Shown here piece after piece: positions 22,431-35,360 of a DNA stretch of 64,000 nt. Location of the stretch: the NCBI GenBank assembly GCA_036785705.1, contig JAWUZG010000056.1, forward strand, positions 6,449,001 through 6,513,000, in the 5' to 3' direction. The position numbers and the translations under genes were made by a program. This DNA comes from Acanthornis magna (Eukaryota; Chordata; Aves; Passeriformes; Acanthizidae). The notes under the pieces were generated by a model. It searched no databases. It was not told the origin of the DNA and saw only the letters and a program-made list of their open reading frames with translations. Each line of letters starts with the position of its first letter. Positions within the stretch are counted from its first letter, which is position 1.

Positions 22431-25400
22431 CAAAACATAAGAGGAGTAAAAATTTTTTGGTATGGGAGGAGAGAGGGAAATCTTGCAGGATATGGTGTAG
22501 GAATGCATCTGGAGTGCTGAGCGGGAAATAGGAAACTCAGTGGGTGCTCAGCTCGGAGGAGGATGGAGGAAGCAGGAAGAGAAAGTGCAAAGAGAACTTT
22601 ATATTTCAGCAGAGAGGATACAGAACACAACTGAGGTTCGAAGAAGCTGGACAATTGGAGATTTTCGTTAATGGAAGGGATATTGAAGGTGAAATGGAGA
22701 TATAACCTCGAGCCAGAATGTTAAGATGTGAAGATTAATCCAAAAGGATCAAAATGCATAACACTGGAGTTCATTCAATACTCAAAGAACAGTAGGTCTA
22801 ACTAGGATCTGTTAGCCTTCATTTACATGTGCAGAACTGCACTGACTTAATGCAGCAGATTTGGTTCAAATCACTGCTCCTGAGAGCAGAACACCACTAA
22901 TACCTGCATAGGAAATTATTCGGTGTTCAGCATTTTCACAGCTCCAGCATTAGGAAGACAACACCAACTGATCAGACACTTTGCAGGTCCCATTTTAGCC
23001 ATTTCACTCTTTGTAGGGAAGCATGGCCTTGTTTTAAAAAGCACGAGATAATACACAAACGGTCAAAACAGGAGGAAAAAACTAAAACACGTAAGAGTAA
23101 GCAAAAACTGAAATTTATTCAAAGCATCCAGTTCCACTTTATATTTATGGAGGTACACATGTGCTATAAGTGCACATACATAAAAGACATATTTATCTAC
23201 ACATGTGGCTAGTGATGCTTTAGTTTGAAAAAAAATATGTACTTTCCCTCTCTTTTTTAACCTTATCTGTGCATTCTTGGGTCATGTAGCCTTTGTGCTG
23301 ACTCTGGACAAAAATCCTCCTTTGATGGAGGATACATGCTGAAAGGTAGAATTCTGAATTATGTTCTCTAAATTATCCCGTGCTCAGAGAGCAAGTATTG
23401 ATTTTAAAAATGACTGAGCCAGACCTCGCATTGCAGTCCCCCCAAAGCACAACAAACAGCAGTCATGTGTTCAGCTACCAAGAGGCCACTGTGCTGGCAT
23501 TGTTTCAAAAAATCAGAAAGTCATCAATCAACCAAATAGTAATCGGAATAAGTACATGGTATCTAAAGACACATTTTATCCAGTTACATGCTCCAATTCA
23601 GTTAGCGATGAGGAGAATTAGAACAATATTGGACCGATTAACAAGTCTACCTTGGGAACTGTGAGCTGTTAAGTTATTTATTTTGCTGCCTTGTATAAAA
23701 GAATGAGGAGTATTTCATCTGCATAGTTAAGCATTCAGTAACTTCTCTCAATAAATAACCCAGCATCTCTTCATGCTGGAATGTTTTTTATGGAGCCTGA
23801 TTGAGAACACAGAATTTTACTGTAATTGGTTTCTGTACCTTTCAAATGGTTTGGACACAATTGTGTTTCAGAGGAAGATTTTTATTTTTTTCTTCAGGTG
23901 CTGTTAGTCACCAGTACTGCAATGAAACTTCACAAGCAATAAAATTATTAGGATCAGTGTATTCAAAACATCATCGAGTTCTATTTTAATGATACGATTT
24001 AAGGATCAATGCAGAAAGCACGGTTTAGAATTTCATTCTTGCACAATTCAATTGAATCAATAAACTACAGAGTTTCTATGAGGACGCACTTCACAATAAT
24101 ACAAAATACACCATTTCTAAAGAAATTCATGGCTGAAAAATACACCGTTCAAGTGAATGTTCCAGCTCTGTATGTTTACAGCTGTCTTTTGGGAGATACA
24201 AGAGAGGAACAGGCAGATTATACAAAATGCTTTATAAGTTAAGGTAATAGCTCATACAATTAAGATGGTTGAATTTTTCAGTATTTCTATATAGCACTTC
24301 CCATAATGAAATTTCTGATTTTTAGGTTTTGAACTCTCAAGCTCTGATTGCTACTAAATACAGCACAGGGTTTTCACTAAAGAGGGAATTAATTTAGAAC
24401 TATTTTAATTCAGTAAATCTGGAGTTTCCTAATGAAACGAAAAGAAGGTACATGCGTGCTTAAGATGCTATAGTACTGTCTCCTAAGACCCAGGGTGAAT
24501 TTTACATTTAAATTTTACATACATTTTAAGTGTCTGGAGGAGAGCAAGTTTGGCTGTATTCTTACTAAGCATAAAATACAAATGAGCTCATGGGTTTTTT
24601 CCTTGGAGCAGCCCACCTGTCTGGGTTGTGTAATTCTGTATGAAACCTGTGGGGTATTATTTACATTAATTTGTAGGAGTTTGCTGTAACTCAAATTTAG
24701 TTCGAGTTTGTATCACACAGCCACTCCCTACTCTTTGTTTCCTTAACTTTCAAGAGATGGCAAGGTTGAGGGAGTGGAACTTTAATTCCCTTCTCACCAC
24801 AGAGAAGGGTGGCTTTTCCAAGTCTGAGTTTACAAACCAGAGCTGGAAGAATCAGAATTCGTCTGTGGGATACCTGGCAATGTATTCAGCTACTTGAAGG
24901 TCATCATATTAACATGCTGTCAAGTCCCATCCGTCTCAAAAACTCTTCTGTCCTTTCACCTTGGGAAAAAAACAGCTTCTGGGCAGCAGTGCATTATTAG
25001 AGTCAGGTGAGTAAGTTGGACATAGGCAATGCTGATAGGAAGTATTTGAATCTTTGCTTTCCCATGCAGGGCTCTGACAAATACGTAAAGGGAGCATTGC
25101 TGATTTGTTCAATAGGCCTATGTGCTTAGGAAATAGTGTCCAACAAGGAGATAGGGGATAGCTCTTCCTCGCTGTTCTCAGTGAAAACGCAGTTTCAGAG
25201 AATCTGCTGAGGGGGGAGTGTAGGTAAGATGTTCAGGTCTGCTCAGGAAGTTTTTGATATCTCCTTCTCCAGATTTTTGAGTACAGTGGAAAACCTAGGC
25301 CTGTGTGACTCCAAAGTTCAATCCGTTTGTAAGCAGGACCTGTTTTTTTCAAGAACCATGGTGTTCTTGAATGTTCCAGTTCAACTAAATATGCATCAAT

Positions 25401-26949
25401 AACAAAACTAAATGAGGTTTACTTTAATATTATTTGTAGAGGTACAAATCATTTTATGTCTTTGCTCTTTAGGTCTCGTTTCAGGGTGTTTTCCTACTCT
25501 GATGTGGGTGTCTCTCTGCATACATTTTTTTGGCTTCACTGAGATATTGTCAAAAGACTCTGCCCTGTTGAAAAAAAATTCTACTATACCTGAAGGACAC
25601 TTAAGTATGGAAATCAGAGCTTTTCAGCTGACTGTTATTAACACTAACTTAAGCTCATTTGGGCCACATCATTGTTATCCAGACATTTTACTTTAGATTT
25701 GCTGTTTGATCACATGAATAATGATTAACTGGAGGAACAGCTGTTTTGGTGTGGGGTTTTTGGCAGCAGGAGCTATCACACAGGGCTGAATATGCTGCTC
25801 AGCTTACAGAAATGAGAGCTAGAAATCATTACAGGCAGTTTCAGCTGCAACACTGGGCTCATATCACTTCTAGAAAAAAAAATCCTTATTTTGTGAAATA
25901 GAAATACAGACTTTTAAAGGTTTGCCTTTGGTTTTTGCATCAAAGTAGATTTCTGCATTATGCTGCATTTTCCCATTTTCCCCTCTACTGTCTGAAGAAC
26001 TAGCCATCAGAAAAAAATAGCTCCTATATACAGTGATCAACCTGTATGAAAAAAAAGGTAGGAAAGCCTTAGAAAAATCTAAATAACAGTGCAGAAGTGG
26101 TTCATTGTGCTCTGGGGGTTGTCCAAAAGAATTCAAAGTAAGATATGCTTTTTAAAGGACAACTCACTGATAGTCAGGGTTTTATTTTCCTTTCCAGTTC
26201 ACAGCAGACATTTTTTCTCTTCCTACAATGTTAAGCTGACAAGTTTTTCTCTGAAGTAGTAGTTTTGTAAGAGCCTTGAGTTTTTTTTGTATGGATGTTT
26301 ATAGTTTGGGAGTAAGGAGGCCACAAACAGCAGAAGGAAAAAATGGAGACAGTGTAATTCTTACTTGTTTTGAACTCCCATATGCTACCTAAAAATAACT
26401 CTTTGTGGAAACTACCTGTTTTTCCAATACCTTTAAATTGCATACAAAACTGACATGAAATCCAGGTTAAACATGGATGCAATGTTGGGTAAAATAGCTA
26501 TTTTCCATTGCAATACAGCTCATAAGGCTTAATGGAGTAAATTTAGGCCAACTGATGAGGGCAAAAGTTAGTCCCTGACCACTTACTGTGACCTGCGACT
26601 GCCTCATCTGCCTGGGCCTGTTAGTGAGGATCACGTAGCCATTAACCCCTCCCAGATTTGTCTGTTGGCTTATCCAGATTTGTCAGGAGAGCAGGAGGAG
26701 GCAGGACCTGGCCATACTCCCATACTGAGCCATCGTTCCATGTGGGTGGCTCTGAACGGATTCTTGTGTCAGAGGAAAAGCCAAAACATTCAGTGCCATG
26801 TGTGTGTGGCATCTGTAAGGTATTTTATTTTTGTGATGAGATCCACACCTGAAGGTTGAAGTAAGGAGAGAAAGGAATGCAGAGAAAGAAGTCTGGGGTT
26901 TTTTTCCATTCTGCCAGTATTTTACTTCAGCTGAAAAATCATAAAATAG
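22431..26949. other. non-coding unique sequence
   Basis: No gene is recognised. The 94-codon frame at 23380-23664 on the plus strand and similar frames elsewhere have no identifiable motif. A tandem of AATTTTACAT is seen around 24496-24519. From 26652 the 11-mer CCAGATTTGTC is repeated once within about 20 bases. Confidence 0.55.
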
Positions 26950-27028
26950 CTTGATCTGTCTCTTCATCTGCAAAATGAAAAGCAGAAGAGTTGCCTGCAA
27001 TATTTCAAATGTATAAATGTAAAGCCCT
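26950..27028 (+). repeat. possible MIR-like core fragment
   Basis: TCTCTTCATCTGCAAAATG at 26959-26977 resembles the tttcctcatctgtaaaatg block of MIR. It is followed, after a gap, by TTTCAAATGTATAAATGTAAAGCCC, which resembles the distal gattaaatgnnataatgcatgtaaagcgc part. The intervening bases fit poorly, so this is a weak call. Confidence 0.25.
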
Positions 27029-30000
27029 AACCCTCAAACTGTTCTTCTTGTACATTGCAAAAGGTTTTTCAGGTTCTAAAAGGTACATGCAGCAAAATAC
27101 CTTTATCAGAAAAAAAAAAGGCCAATTTACCTACTACTTTGATCTTTTTTTCAGAAAAAAACCCTCAAACATTAAATTATCCTTACTCTGTTAGCCAATT
27201 CAATTGTTTGGTTGCTTATTGCTGAGGGGCCGTATGAATTAGAAAATGTAAATGAAGCAGTCAGAAACATGTGGCTGTATCCAGCTGTGGCAATCCTCTG
27301 TTGGGAGTCGAAGTTTGGTTCATGTTCACATTCCTGGTGGACTAGAACAATATTAAGTGAAATTCACATACTTCAAAAAAGGTTCCTCATTAGCAATTTA
27401 TGAGATGGAAGTGCAGCAAAGACATAAAAGCAGCAAATGGTCAGAAGTTAAAAGAGAGGGGTAGCCAGACTTCAGAAAAATTAGTTAATTGGTGATGTCA
27501 TTCTATTAATAAAATAATTTGCCTCAAAAAATCTATAGTTAGACCATCTCCCTTCAGATGAATGTCTCTATTCTTAGGCAGTAACTTGCACTGAAAATTG
27601 TTTTCAATGTAGTTTTGCCTCTACTCTAGCAAGGTGCACGAGCCATGGGTTTGTGGAGTGGCTGAGTATGGGCCAAGTGATTCCTTCCAGGGCAGCTGAA
27701 GAGTAACTCCAGGCAAGAAAGGGTCTGCCCTCAGTAATCCCAGACCACTGGATTGACTCCTGGTTTTGCTTTCACTTCCTTGACTTAGAAACCAAAACAG
27801 GGAAGTGAAAGGGTAGGCAACAGACATGATACATCCCAGATTTCCATTCCAAGGTGTCCAGTGAAACCTGACACAATTCAAAGCTTTTTGTTCTGGTTTG
27901 TGCGATAGGAGTGAGTGCTATCTTTGCTTCTCTTGCTGTACAGCATTGACTTTGGCTGTTAGGATCCTTGGTTCAACCTACTGTTTGTGCTTCTAATGTA
28001 ATTTAAAGCTGCTGCTGTGGTTGGTGAGTTCAAATCCATATTGACTTCATATTTCAGTTGTTTGGGGGGGGTTTGTGTGAATATTGACCAATATTTTATA
28101 TTGCAAAAAAGGAAAACCGCATCTAAGGAGGTAACAGCATTTACTTACCATGGTCTCTTGCACCTTTTCATGTGGGGGTCCAGAGTTTGGGTGAGGTCTG
28201 TTTTGCTCCCTCTGGGAAGTGTCTGAGGGCAGTTGGATATGTCACAAACTGTCTGAGACAGGACAGACATTTTCACCTGAGTTTTAACGAAGCTGTCACT
28301 GCAGGGTCCATGACTCTGAGGTCACACAGCCCTGGTCCTACCTGGTGTCACCATTCCTGGAATTCGCAGCTGCAGACTGTCCAGCCTGCCTGATGTTCTG
28401 CTAGTCCCTCATGGAGAATATCCCATCAACCATCTACGATATTCACTTTCTAAACTTATTCGCCTGCTTCTCAGTGTACCTGCTAGACATTCTCAGAATA
28501 TGCCCAGAGGAAGAATATTTTTTTCTCATTTTAAGACCCTATTAGATAAGAGAAGGAATAGGTTTGCCTCAGCTACCATATCTGCAATTGCGCTTTCATC
28601 AGAATATGAAGGAAAAAAATATAAAGTAAAAGGTCTTTACCTACTCTCTAGGCTGCTTATTCAAGAGTCACTCAGGAATTACTTCTAACACATGTTTTGC
28701 TGGTCTTTTTCAACCTTTTCTGCCCCCATTGTTAGCGTTGATATGAGTGCTACTGGGTGGTTTTTATTTCTTCTAAATAAAAGCCATGTACAGAAAGGGT
28801 TATCCAAGTCTCCCAGTGACATTCCTAGTCAATGGTGGGATTGCACCAGGAGTCCAGGAGCTGTCTGGATCCAGCATCTGTTTCTGCATATTTATATGAA
28901 GACTGTTACATCCTGGCTCCTTCAAATCAACAATAATTCCCTCTGCACAATAAGATGCCCTAGATTTCTCATGGTTTTCATATGTGTTTTTAAGGACTCT
29001 GCCCTTAAAATTCATGGCAGGCACTTGAGAGGTTATGTCCTTTTCATGACTCACTTCAGGGAGTTTCACAGATGTCTTCGGTTTGTTCAGGCAGGATTTC
29101 TACCTCTGACTCTCCAAGCAGAAGAGAATTGCCATTAGCCTTTTATACCAGGCTTAATTGCCAATTACCAGCGGGTGAACAGCCTCATAAGACTGTGTTG
29201 CTCCAAGCCTACCATGCTTTGCAAAGGAGCTCTGTGCAGACAAATCTCTGCAGAAGTAGGGATAAAGGCCATTGAAGGACCTCCCCATTTCTGCCAAAGT
29301 TTCCAGTAGCTCCTTGGAGTTTTGAGAGCTCCTCATGCATTTAACTGGAATATTCGTATTAAAAAAACTCATGTTTCCATCCAAAAGTAAGGGCAGAAAG
29401 CATTAAAAAGAATTGTTTTTCAAAAAATAAGGCAAATGTATTTTGAAACTTGTATCAACACAGGAAAATATAATACAATATTCCGGTTCATTTTTGAAAA
29501 ATAAGAAATTGCATATGCAAAATGAAGTAAAAAGGGAGCAGCTGTTTTGTTCTGCTTTATTTAATCCCATTTCTCCATATTTTAAGCAGAGCAGGTCACA
29601 AGCACAGTCCAGTGGGGGAAGTTCAGTATATTAAATGCACCAGCAGTTTTCTCTTGCAAATTGATTATTTAAATTGAGCTACTCTCAAGTAATGGACAAT
29701 ACCCGTGCTTACAAGTATGAGTTTGTGTGGAGATTTGCATTCCAATCCATTCTTCTTTCTGTGCTCTCAGAGACATCCAACTTAATTTCTTTGTGCTTAT
29801 CTCAGCACTTGCATCTTAAAATTAAAACTTATTGGGTGTTCATTGTAAGGAATTATTCTTTTTATTGCTTTATTCTTTTCTGCATATGGACACATACATT
29901 TAGCTGGATGCAGGACTATTTTGTGCTGGTGAAACTATTGCAGAAATTTGGAAAGGTTAAACAAAGAAAAATTGCTTTGACGTTTTCACTCAGCTGTGAT

Positions 30001-33000
30001 ATGTGTAGTGCGGGACTGAAAAGTAGGGATTAGTGATGACTCCTCCTCCAGTACCACCCCCGAAGTGGGAGATGACTTTTTAAGAGGAGATAAAGGAAAC
30101 ACTAAGATTGGGAATTCATCCAAAGATTCTTGGAAGGATACCCAGGTTCTAGTGTTTTTTCTTGCTCTGATTTTTGGATTCACGAGCCAGATTAAGTTGT
30201 TCTCATATTTTCTGCAGTATCCACTGCTGTCAACAGCATCATCAAAAACAGAAAGTAATTTTCTCATTTTAATTAACTGCAGACTGCTGACTACTGTACA
30301 TCCAAACCTGCCCATTGCTGTTTCACTGAGGAGTTTGAATGTGAGTCCCCTTCATTATAAAGAGTAGAACAATCCTGTTTGAAGCAGAGCTCCCATGTTC
30401 TTCAGGGTCAGCCCACAAAGGTTCTTCTGCAGATCATATCTCAGTTATGCTTTGTTCCATCACGGGTGTTTGGCAACTTTGGCCATATCTCATAAGCTTT
30501 TGCTTTTGGAGTTAGACTTGCCAATGCAGCTTTAAACTAAATGGGGCTGTAAATCAAATTGTCCTCATCTACAATTCTTCCCTAAGCATCTGATTACAAT
30601 CATGCTGCATGCTACTTGTACAGGGATGTTTAAAACTGCCTATAAAACAACAGCTAATTGCTGATCTGCTTAATTAAAGAGAGCCTTTTGTTGTCACATA
30701 TACAAAGATAAATGAAATAATCAGCTTTGGACTAATGAGAGATAATTAGATTATGCAGTCTGATAAATAAAGACAAAAATCCTGCAGATTGCCACTGTAC
30801 TCTGGGCAGCTGAGATCACCACAGGATTTAGATATGCACTTTCCTCTCCTTTCCTTGCCATTCTTTCTGATTTTTTTGCATCCCAGAGTTAACAGGGCAA
30901 TCAGAACTTCCAGGCATTAATGACTGTTGTTATGTACTATGATTTAGGATTTGTTGTTTAACAGCAGTGTGATTTGCATGCACACCATTTTATTTACTCA
31001 GAAATTAAGTTCCCATGTAAAAAAAATTACTAGATCTGACTGTTCATTGATGACCTTCAGCCTGAACAGGCACATGATGCAGACAGCTCTCTTCAGGGAG
31101 GAAGCTAAAATGAAATGCCTTTGTTTGCTCTTTTTGTTGTCTATTTAGGTTGATAAACAGAGGGTCCATTTTGACCAGAAGGCCTAAAATGCATATGCTT
31201 AGTGAGTGTTAATACCAAAGTCTAGTAACTAGTGGAAATTGCTTATTTTAAGGGATTCAAACAGCTTCTTCTAGAGTGGTGCTCAGTGCTTTGGCAGAAT
31301 ACCTAAGCAGCTTTCTTTATTCTTCCTTTCATTTGTGATCTCTAAAGAAATAACTTTAGCTTGCCAAAAGATGCTCTACACCTAGAGCATGCAAACCATA
31401 GGATCAGACTAGAGCTTGTAGACAACTGACTTATCACATCTGTGCATAGTGGACATCATTGGACCAATTGTTTTATTCTTCAGATCTCCTTCTGTTATAC
31501 TGCACTACTTGGTGATGTTGGCAGATCCCAAAATTTTTTGAATAAATTGTCAATTTGTTAAAAAAATTTTGATTTTAATTATAATTTTCCTTTAATTATT
31601 ATTTTCCATGTCAGTTTTGTAGCAGCTCTACTTTTTACACAACCTACGTATTAAACCCAGCAAAACCTTTGTTAGAGTGGGGGTATCAATAGATGACAAA
31701 TTTACCAAGCAAACATAAATGAAATGTTTCTCCTGAACATGGTTTCTGTGGCAAAAGTCTGTTTACAGCTGGATTCTTTGGTTTCTTCCCGGAACTGGGG
31801 TTTGGCGTCAGGAGCCAACACAAAGGAAAAGCAGTGGTTGTTTCCTAAGTGAGAGGGATAGGAACTTCTTGGTGCCCTCACCCACGTCATGTGATTGTCA
31901 GCAAACAAAGATCAGTCATTAATCAGCACTTTTGTCTTATTTACAAGGTCAGAACAAAATCGCATTTTGACAAGATGTCTTCCTACACTTATGGCTAAAA
32001 CCTACCCTAAGAGAGTCCTAAATCTGTAATCAGCCCTATGCTGCTGCTGTGATACATGAACAATATTAGAGTGATTTGAACAATTTTCATCATATTTGCT
32101 AGTTAGGTTAATCATATATACAATTTAACAACTGCTGCTTTCTCCTGTGTCAGCACTCACCATCCTGGTGCCACAGGTACTCATATGTCCCCAGAATGTA
32201 CCAGCATGCTGCAGCTGCTCCAATGTCTAGAATTAAGGTCACCTTCACAGGGATATACTGTCACACTGGCACCTATTTTCAACCTATTTTTCAAGCCTCT
32301 TAAACCTAGATTAGGCCAGTTAATTATTTTAATGCCTTCACATTCAGAGTTAGGATGTTGCATAGTATTAATGCCCATTTAATTAAAGACACCCAGCCAA
32401 ATCTTCCATTTAAGCTTCATAAGTTTTGCCTATTAACAACACTGTATTTTGTCTATCCGTACATGGATCATGACACGGACACAAAGAAAAAAGGTGGAGA
32501 AGTGCATTTAATTAAATAGCAGGCGTAGGTCAAGTGTCTGCCTCATATGTCATTGTACAGCAAAGATGACTGCAGGAAAATCCCAGGAAAATCAGCTACT
32601 CAGTAAACTGGGTCTGCTGGCAAGCCCAGAGATTGCTCTCCCTTGGAGGAACCATCCACAGACCCTCCTGCCCTGCCCTATACCTTCATCTGTGTTATGT
32701 TTAATTTCTCAGGAGAGAGGAAGGAAACAAGAGGACCACCTAAAAGGGTGGATGTTCCTCATCATGAGCAAAAAAAGGTGAACTGGACCATTTGTTACTG
32801 GGCAACAGCCTTTTTTCATGGATTTTCAGAAAGATCTATATACAACACACATCCTCTCTCATTAAAGGCAGCTCGAACACTTAGCAAAGGTCAACTCCTA
32901 CCTGGGGTGGAGCTGTGGGGAGACAAGAGGTTAAGGCTGGTAAAATTCCCGTGATATCTTGTGTGGAGGTGAAGAGACAGCATATGAGAAGAAATCAGAA

Positions 33001-35279
33001 GAAATATCTTGTTCAGCTACTTAAGAGGAACGAGCTTTTAACTCTTGAAACTTCTGCAGTAAATATTTGTCAGCTGATATCTGGACTGCTCATCACTAGC
33101 TACTCAAAAACAATCCTCTAGCAGTTAGTTTCTGAGATGCCTTTTTCCTATTCTCTTTATCTCCTGCAAAGCTGCCGTGCTGCTGCAGGAAGCCAGCCAG
33201 CTCTCATCCATATCATGGGGAGGCCTCAGTCCTGAATCAGGACTCTTCACTGACAAGTGCTGCCCAAACCCAGAGCAAAAAATCATCGCTGCATCAATAG
33301 TTTGTGATCAAATTATACTTACACAGATTCTTCTTTGTGTGTGGATTATGTCAATCGATGGCAATAGTTTCTTTGTACAATTCCTGGCACATTTTAAATG
33401 CTGCTGGATATGAAGGGTGAGGTGGGAGAAGTGAGGGTGTGACACCATTTCTCACAGAAGGCTTTTAGGCAGATCAGCCTGAGGTGCGTGAGGAGGGTGC
33501 TGGGCCTCTGCAAGAGGCAGTGTTTTCAAATGTTTCCATCCCCAATTCGTCTTTTCCAGCACACCAGTGAAGCCAGTTGTGTTGCCGTGCTGATTTCTTC
33601 AGTTTGGACACACTCATTCCTGCAGGATGAGAAGGTGCAATGGTTAGAGGTGGGAATTTTACCTTCCTGAATGCTTCTAACTTTAGTCCTAATCTCAAGG
33701 AGCCAACAGCTCCATTTCATCAGTAAAAGAATTGACCCTTGCCCTCTTCCTCCAGCAACATCAAACAGTGTTGACACAACAGGGATGCAAAGCAGAAGAG
33801 CCCCAGAGCAGGCATTAGATGCAGACGTGCAGAATTAGACCAGCTGCTGGTGTAAAGACAAAGAATATTTATAGTGAGCTAAAGGGAACTTGTAAATGTA
33901 TCTGTATTTGAGATTTTTAAAACTAAGATGAATACGCTTTTCATTATCTTAAAAGTACATTACTAAGTATTTACAGTGGTGATCTGTAATTAAGTAATTT
34001 ACATCTGTCCACAAATTCTCACATAGGAGTAGGTGTCACATTACCTGCCTGCTCACCAAAGCTTTCCTAGAAGCAGTTGAATCCTGACAAAAAACAAAAT
34101 ACATTTGAGTTAACATGGAAATCTCAGGGGAACTTTAAAATTATTCTTGAATAATTTTTAAATCTAATTGTATTTACACTCCTAACTGCTATAAGCCCTT
34201 TTTCAAATTCACTGGCAAACAAGTGAAACACGTCTGAGTAGTAAGATTTATCACATGAGATTTCATCAAGGGCAGTGTAGCTGAAATGAACTGCATGTTC
34301 TTAAAAGCAAGCAGGCAGATCCTGCCCCTTTTGGACATGCTGCAGTTTTTGTCAGTGACTTTTAGCGGAGGAGTCTTATTTGTTAAAAAAAAGTGCACTT
34401 CTCTAAAGAATATTTAATGTCATGACTTATAACATTTGCTGCTGGGGACATTTTGCAAGATGATGAGGAAGCAGCATATAAATTATTAGACTCACAATTT
34501 CAATATTAATAATTCTTTGCATTCTCACAGCACTTTTCAGCCTAGAAAGTCAGTGCACTGCTGTGCATAGAAATGTATGTGACTGTAAGGTGATGTTTGT
34601 AAGGAAGTGTTTGTTCCTGGCCAGCTGCTGCTCAGCAAAGTGAAGCCACAGCTCGCATCCCTTGCAAGGCGATGATTACAAAGGGGCAGAATCCTGCTCT
34701 GCTCTCTTGTCATAGGAGGCTAAAACACTATCAGCTCTCAGGGTGTCCTCAGTGGTGGGGCTGTCAGCAATCCTCCAGTTCTTGGTAGCTCTATTTCCAG
34801 GTATCTAATAGTGGCCCTTCACTCTTAGTAACCAGGGAATATCCTCTGGAGACAGAAAATCCTGTCAGATCATACAATTAAAGACTGTTCCTTTCTGTTT
34901 TGGTCCCAAAGCATTGCGTTCAGGATCTGTTTTCTAAAACACTTAGTCACAGGATTTTGATCTTATTTGGGTATGTACAGCTGTGGACAGGAATGTAGAC
35001 ATAAGAAAGATTTGTATTTGATCCATGGAATCAATTGCATATGCACAGAGTCCCAGAAACACCCTGGTCCTTCACAGATTCAGCAGCACACATCCAAACA
35101 TTCAGGATTGTGAGCACTACATTTAACACAGTATTTATGCCACCGAGTGCTCTCTGTTTTTCAGTAAAGATTTAGTAAAATAATTTCTGCCACAGTTTTA
35201 ATATACACTGAAGTAAGCAATGTTTCTTCCATCTTGCAGCACTGAGTTGTGCAGCTTTAGCTTACCAAGGACTGATACC
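27029..35279. other. non-coding unique sequence with one CNE-like block
   Basis: No gene is recognised. The 148-codon frame at 28692-29138 (plus) and the overlapping antisense pair at 29986-30315 and 30065-30367 have no known domain. A G8 run lies near 28065. The block 30600-30790 is listed separately. At 31540-31610 there is a very AT-rich stretch built from AATTTT/TTAATTAT elements. Confidence 0.5.
30600..30790. promoter_or_regulatory. CNE-like block with homeodomain-type motifs
   Basis: Within 130 bases there are CTTAATTAAAG (30669-30679), AAAGATAAATG, ACTAATGAG, GATAATTAGATTATG (30741-30755) and GATAAATAAAG. These include TAAT cores, a TAATTAGATTA-type paired homeodomain site and GATA-like hexamers, without simple repeats. 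The texture resembles developmental enhancers. Conservation and activity are not testable from this sequence. Confidence 0.25.
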
Positions 35280-35360
35280 ACTAAAGCCCATTGACTGCAG
35301 CAGAATTAGTCATAATATTAAGCATAAATGCCTGAAGACATTTTTATGGGATCAGACCCC
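35280..35360 (-). repeat. ancient amniote palindromic repeat fragment (family unnamed)
   Basis: On the plus strand the order CCCATTGACTGCAGCAG, then ATTAAGCATAAATGCCTGA, then GGGATCAGACCCC mirrors the reverse complement of a reptile and bird repeat I recall. In that family cccattgacttcaatggg precedes a ttaagcatgtgcttaagtgctt block and ends with a ggatcagggcc stretch. Three separate landmarks appear in the right order, so this is the best of the suggested copies. The name and consensus are from memory only. Confidence 0.5.

Noticed and set aside
28692..29138. 148-codon plus-strand frame
   Set aside because: It has no known domain, there is a sizeable antisense frame at 28800-29069, and there is no splice or promoter context.
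29786..29830. MIR-like core (CTTAATTTCTTTGTGC... pattern)
   Set aside because: The similarity is limited to a short pyrimidine-rich stretch; head and tail are missing.
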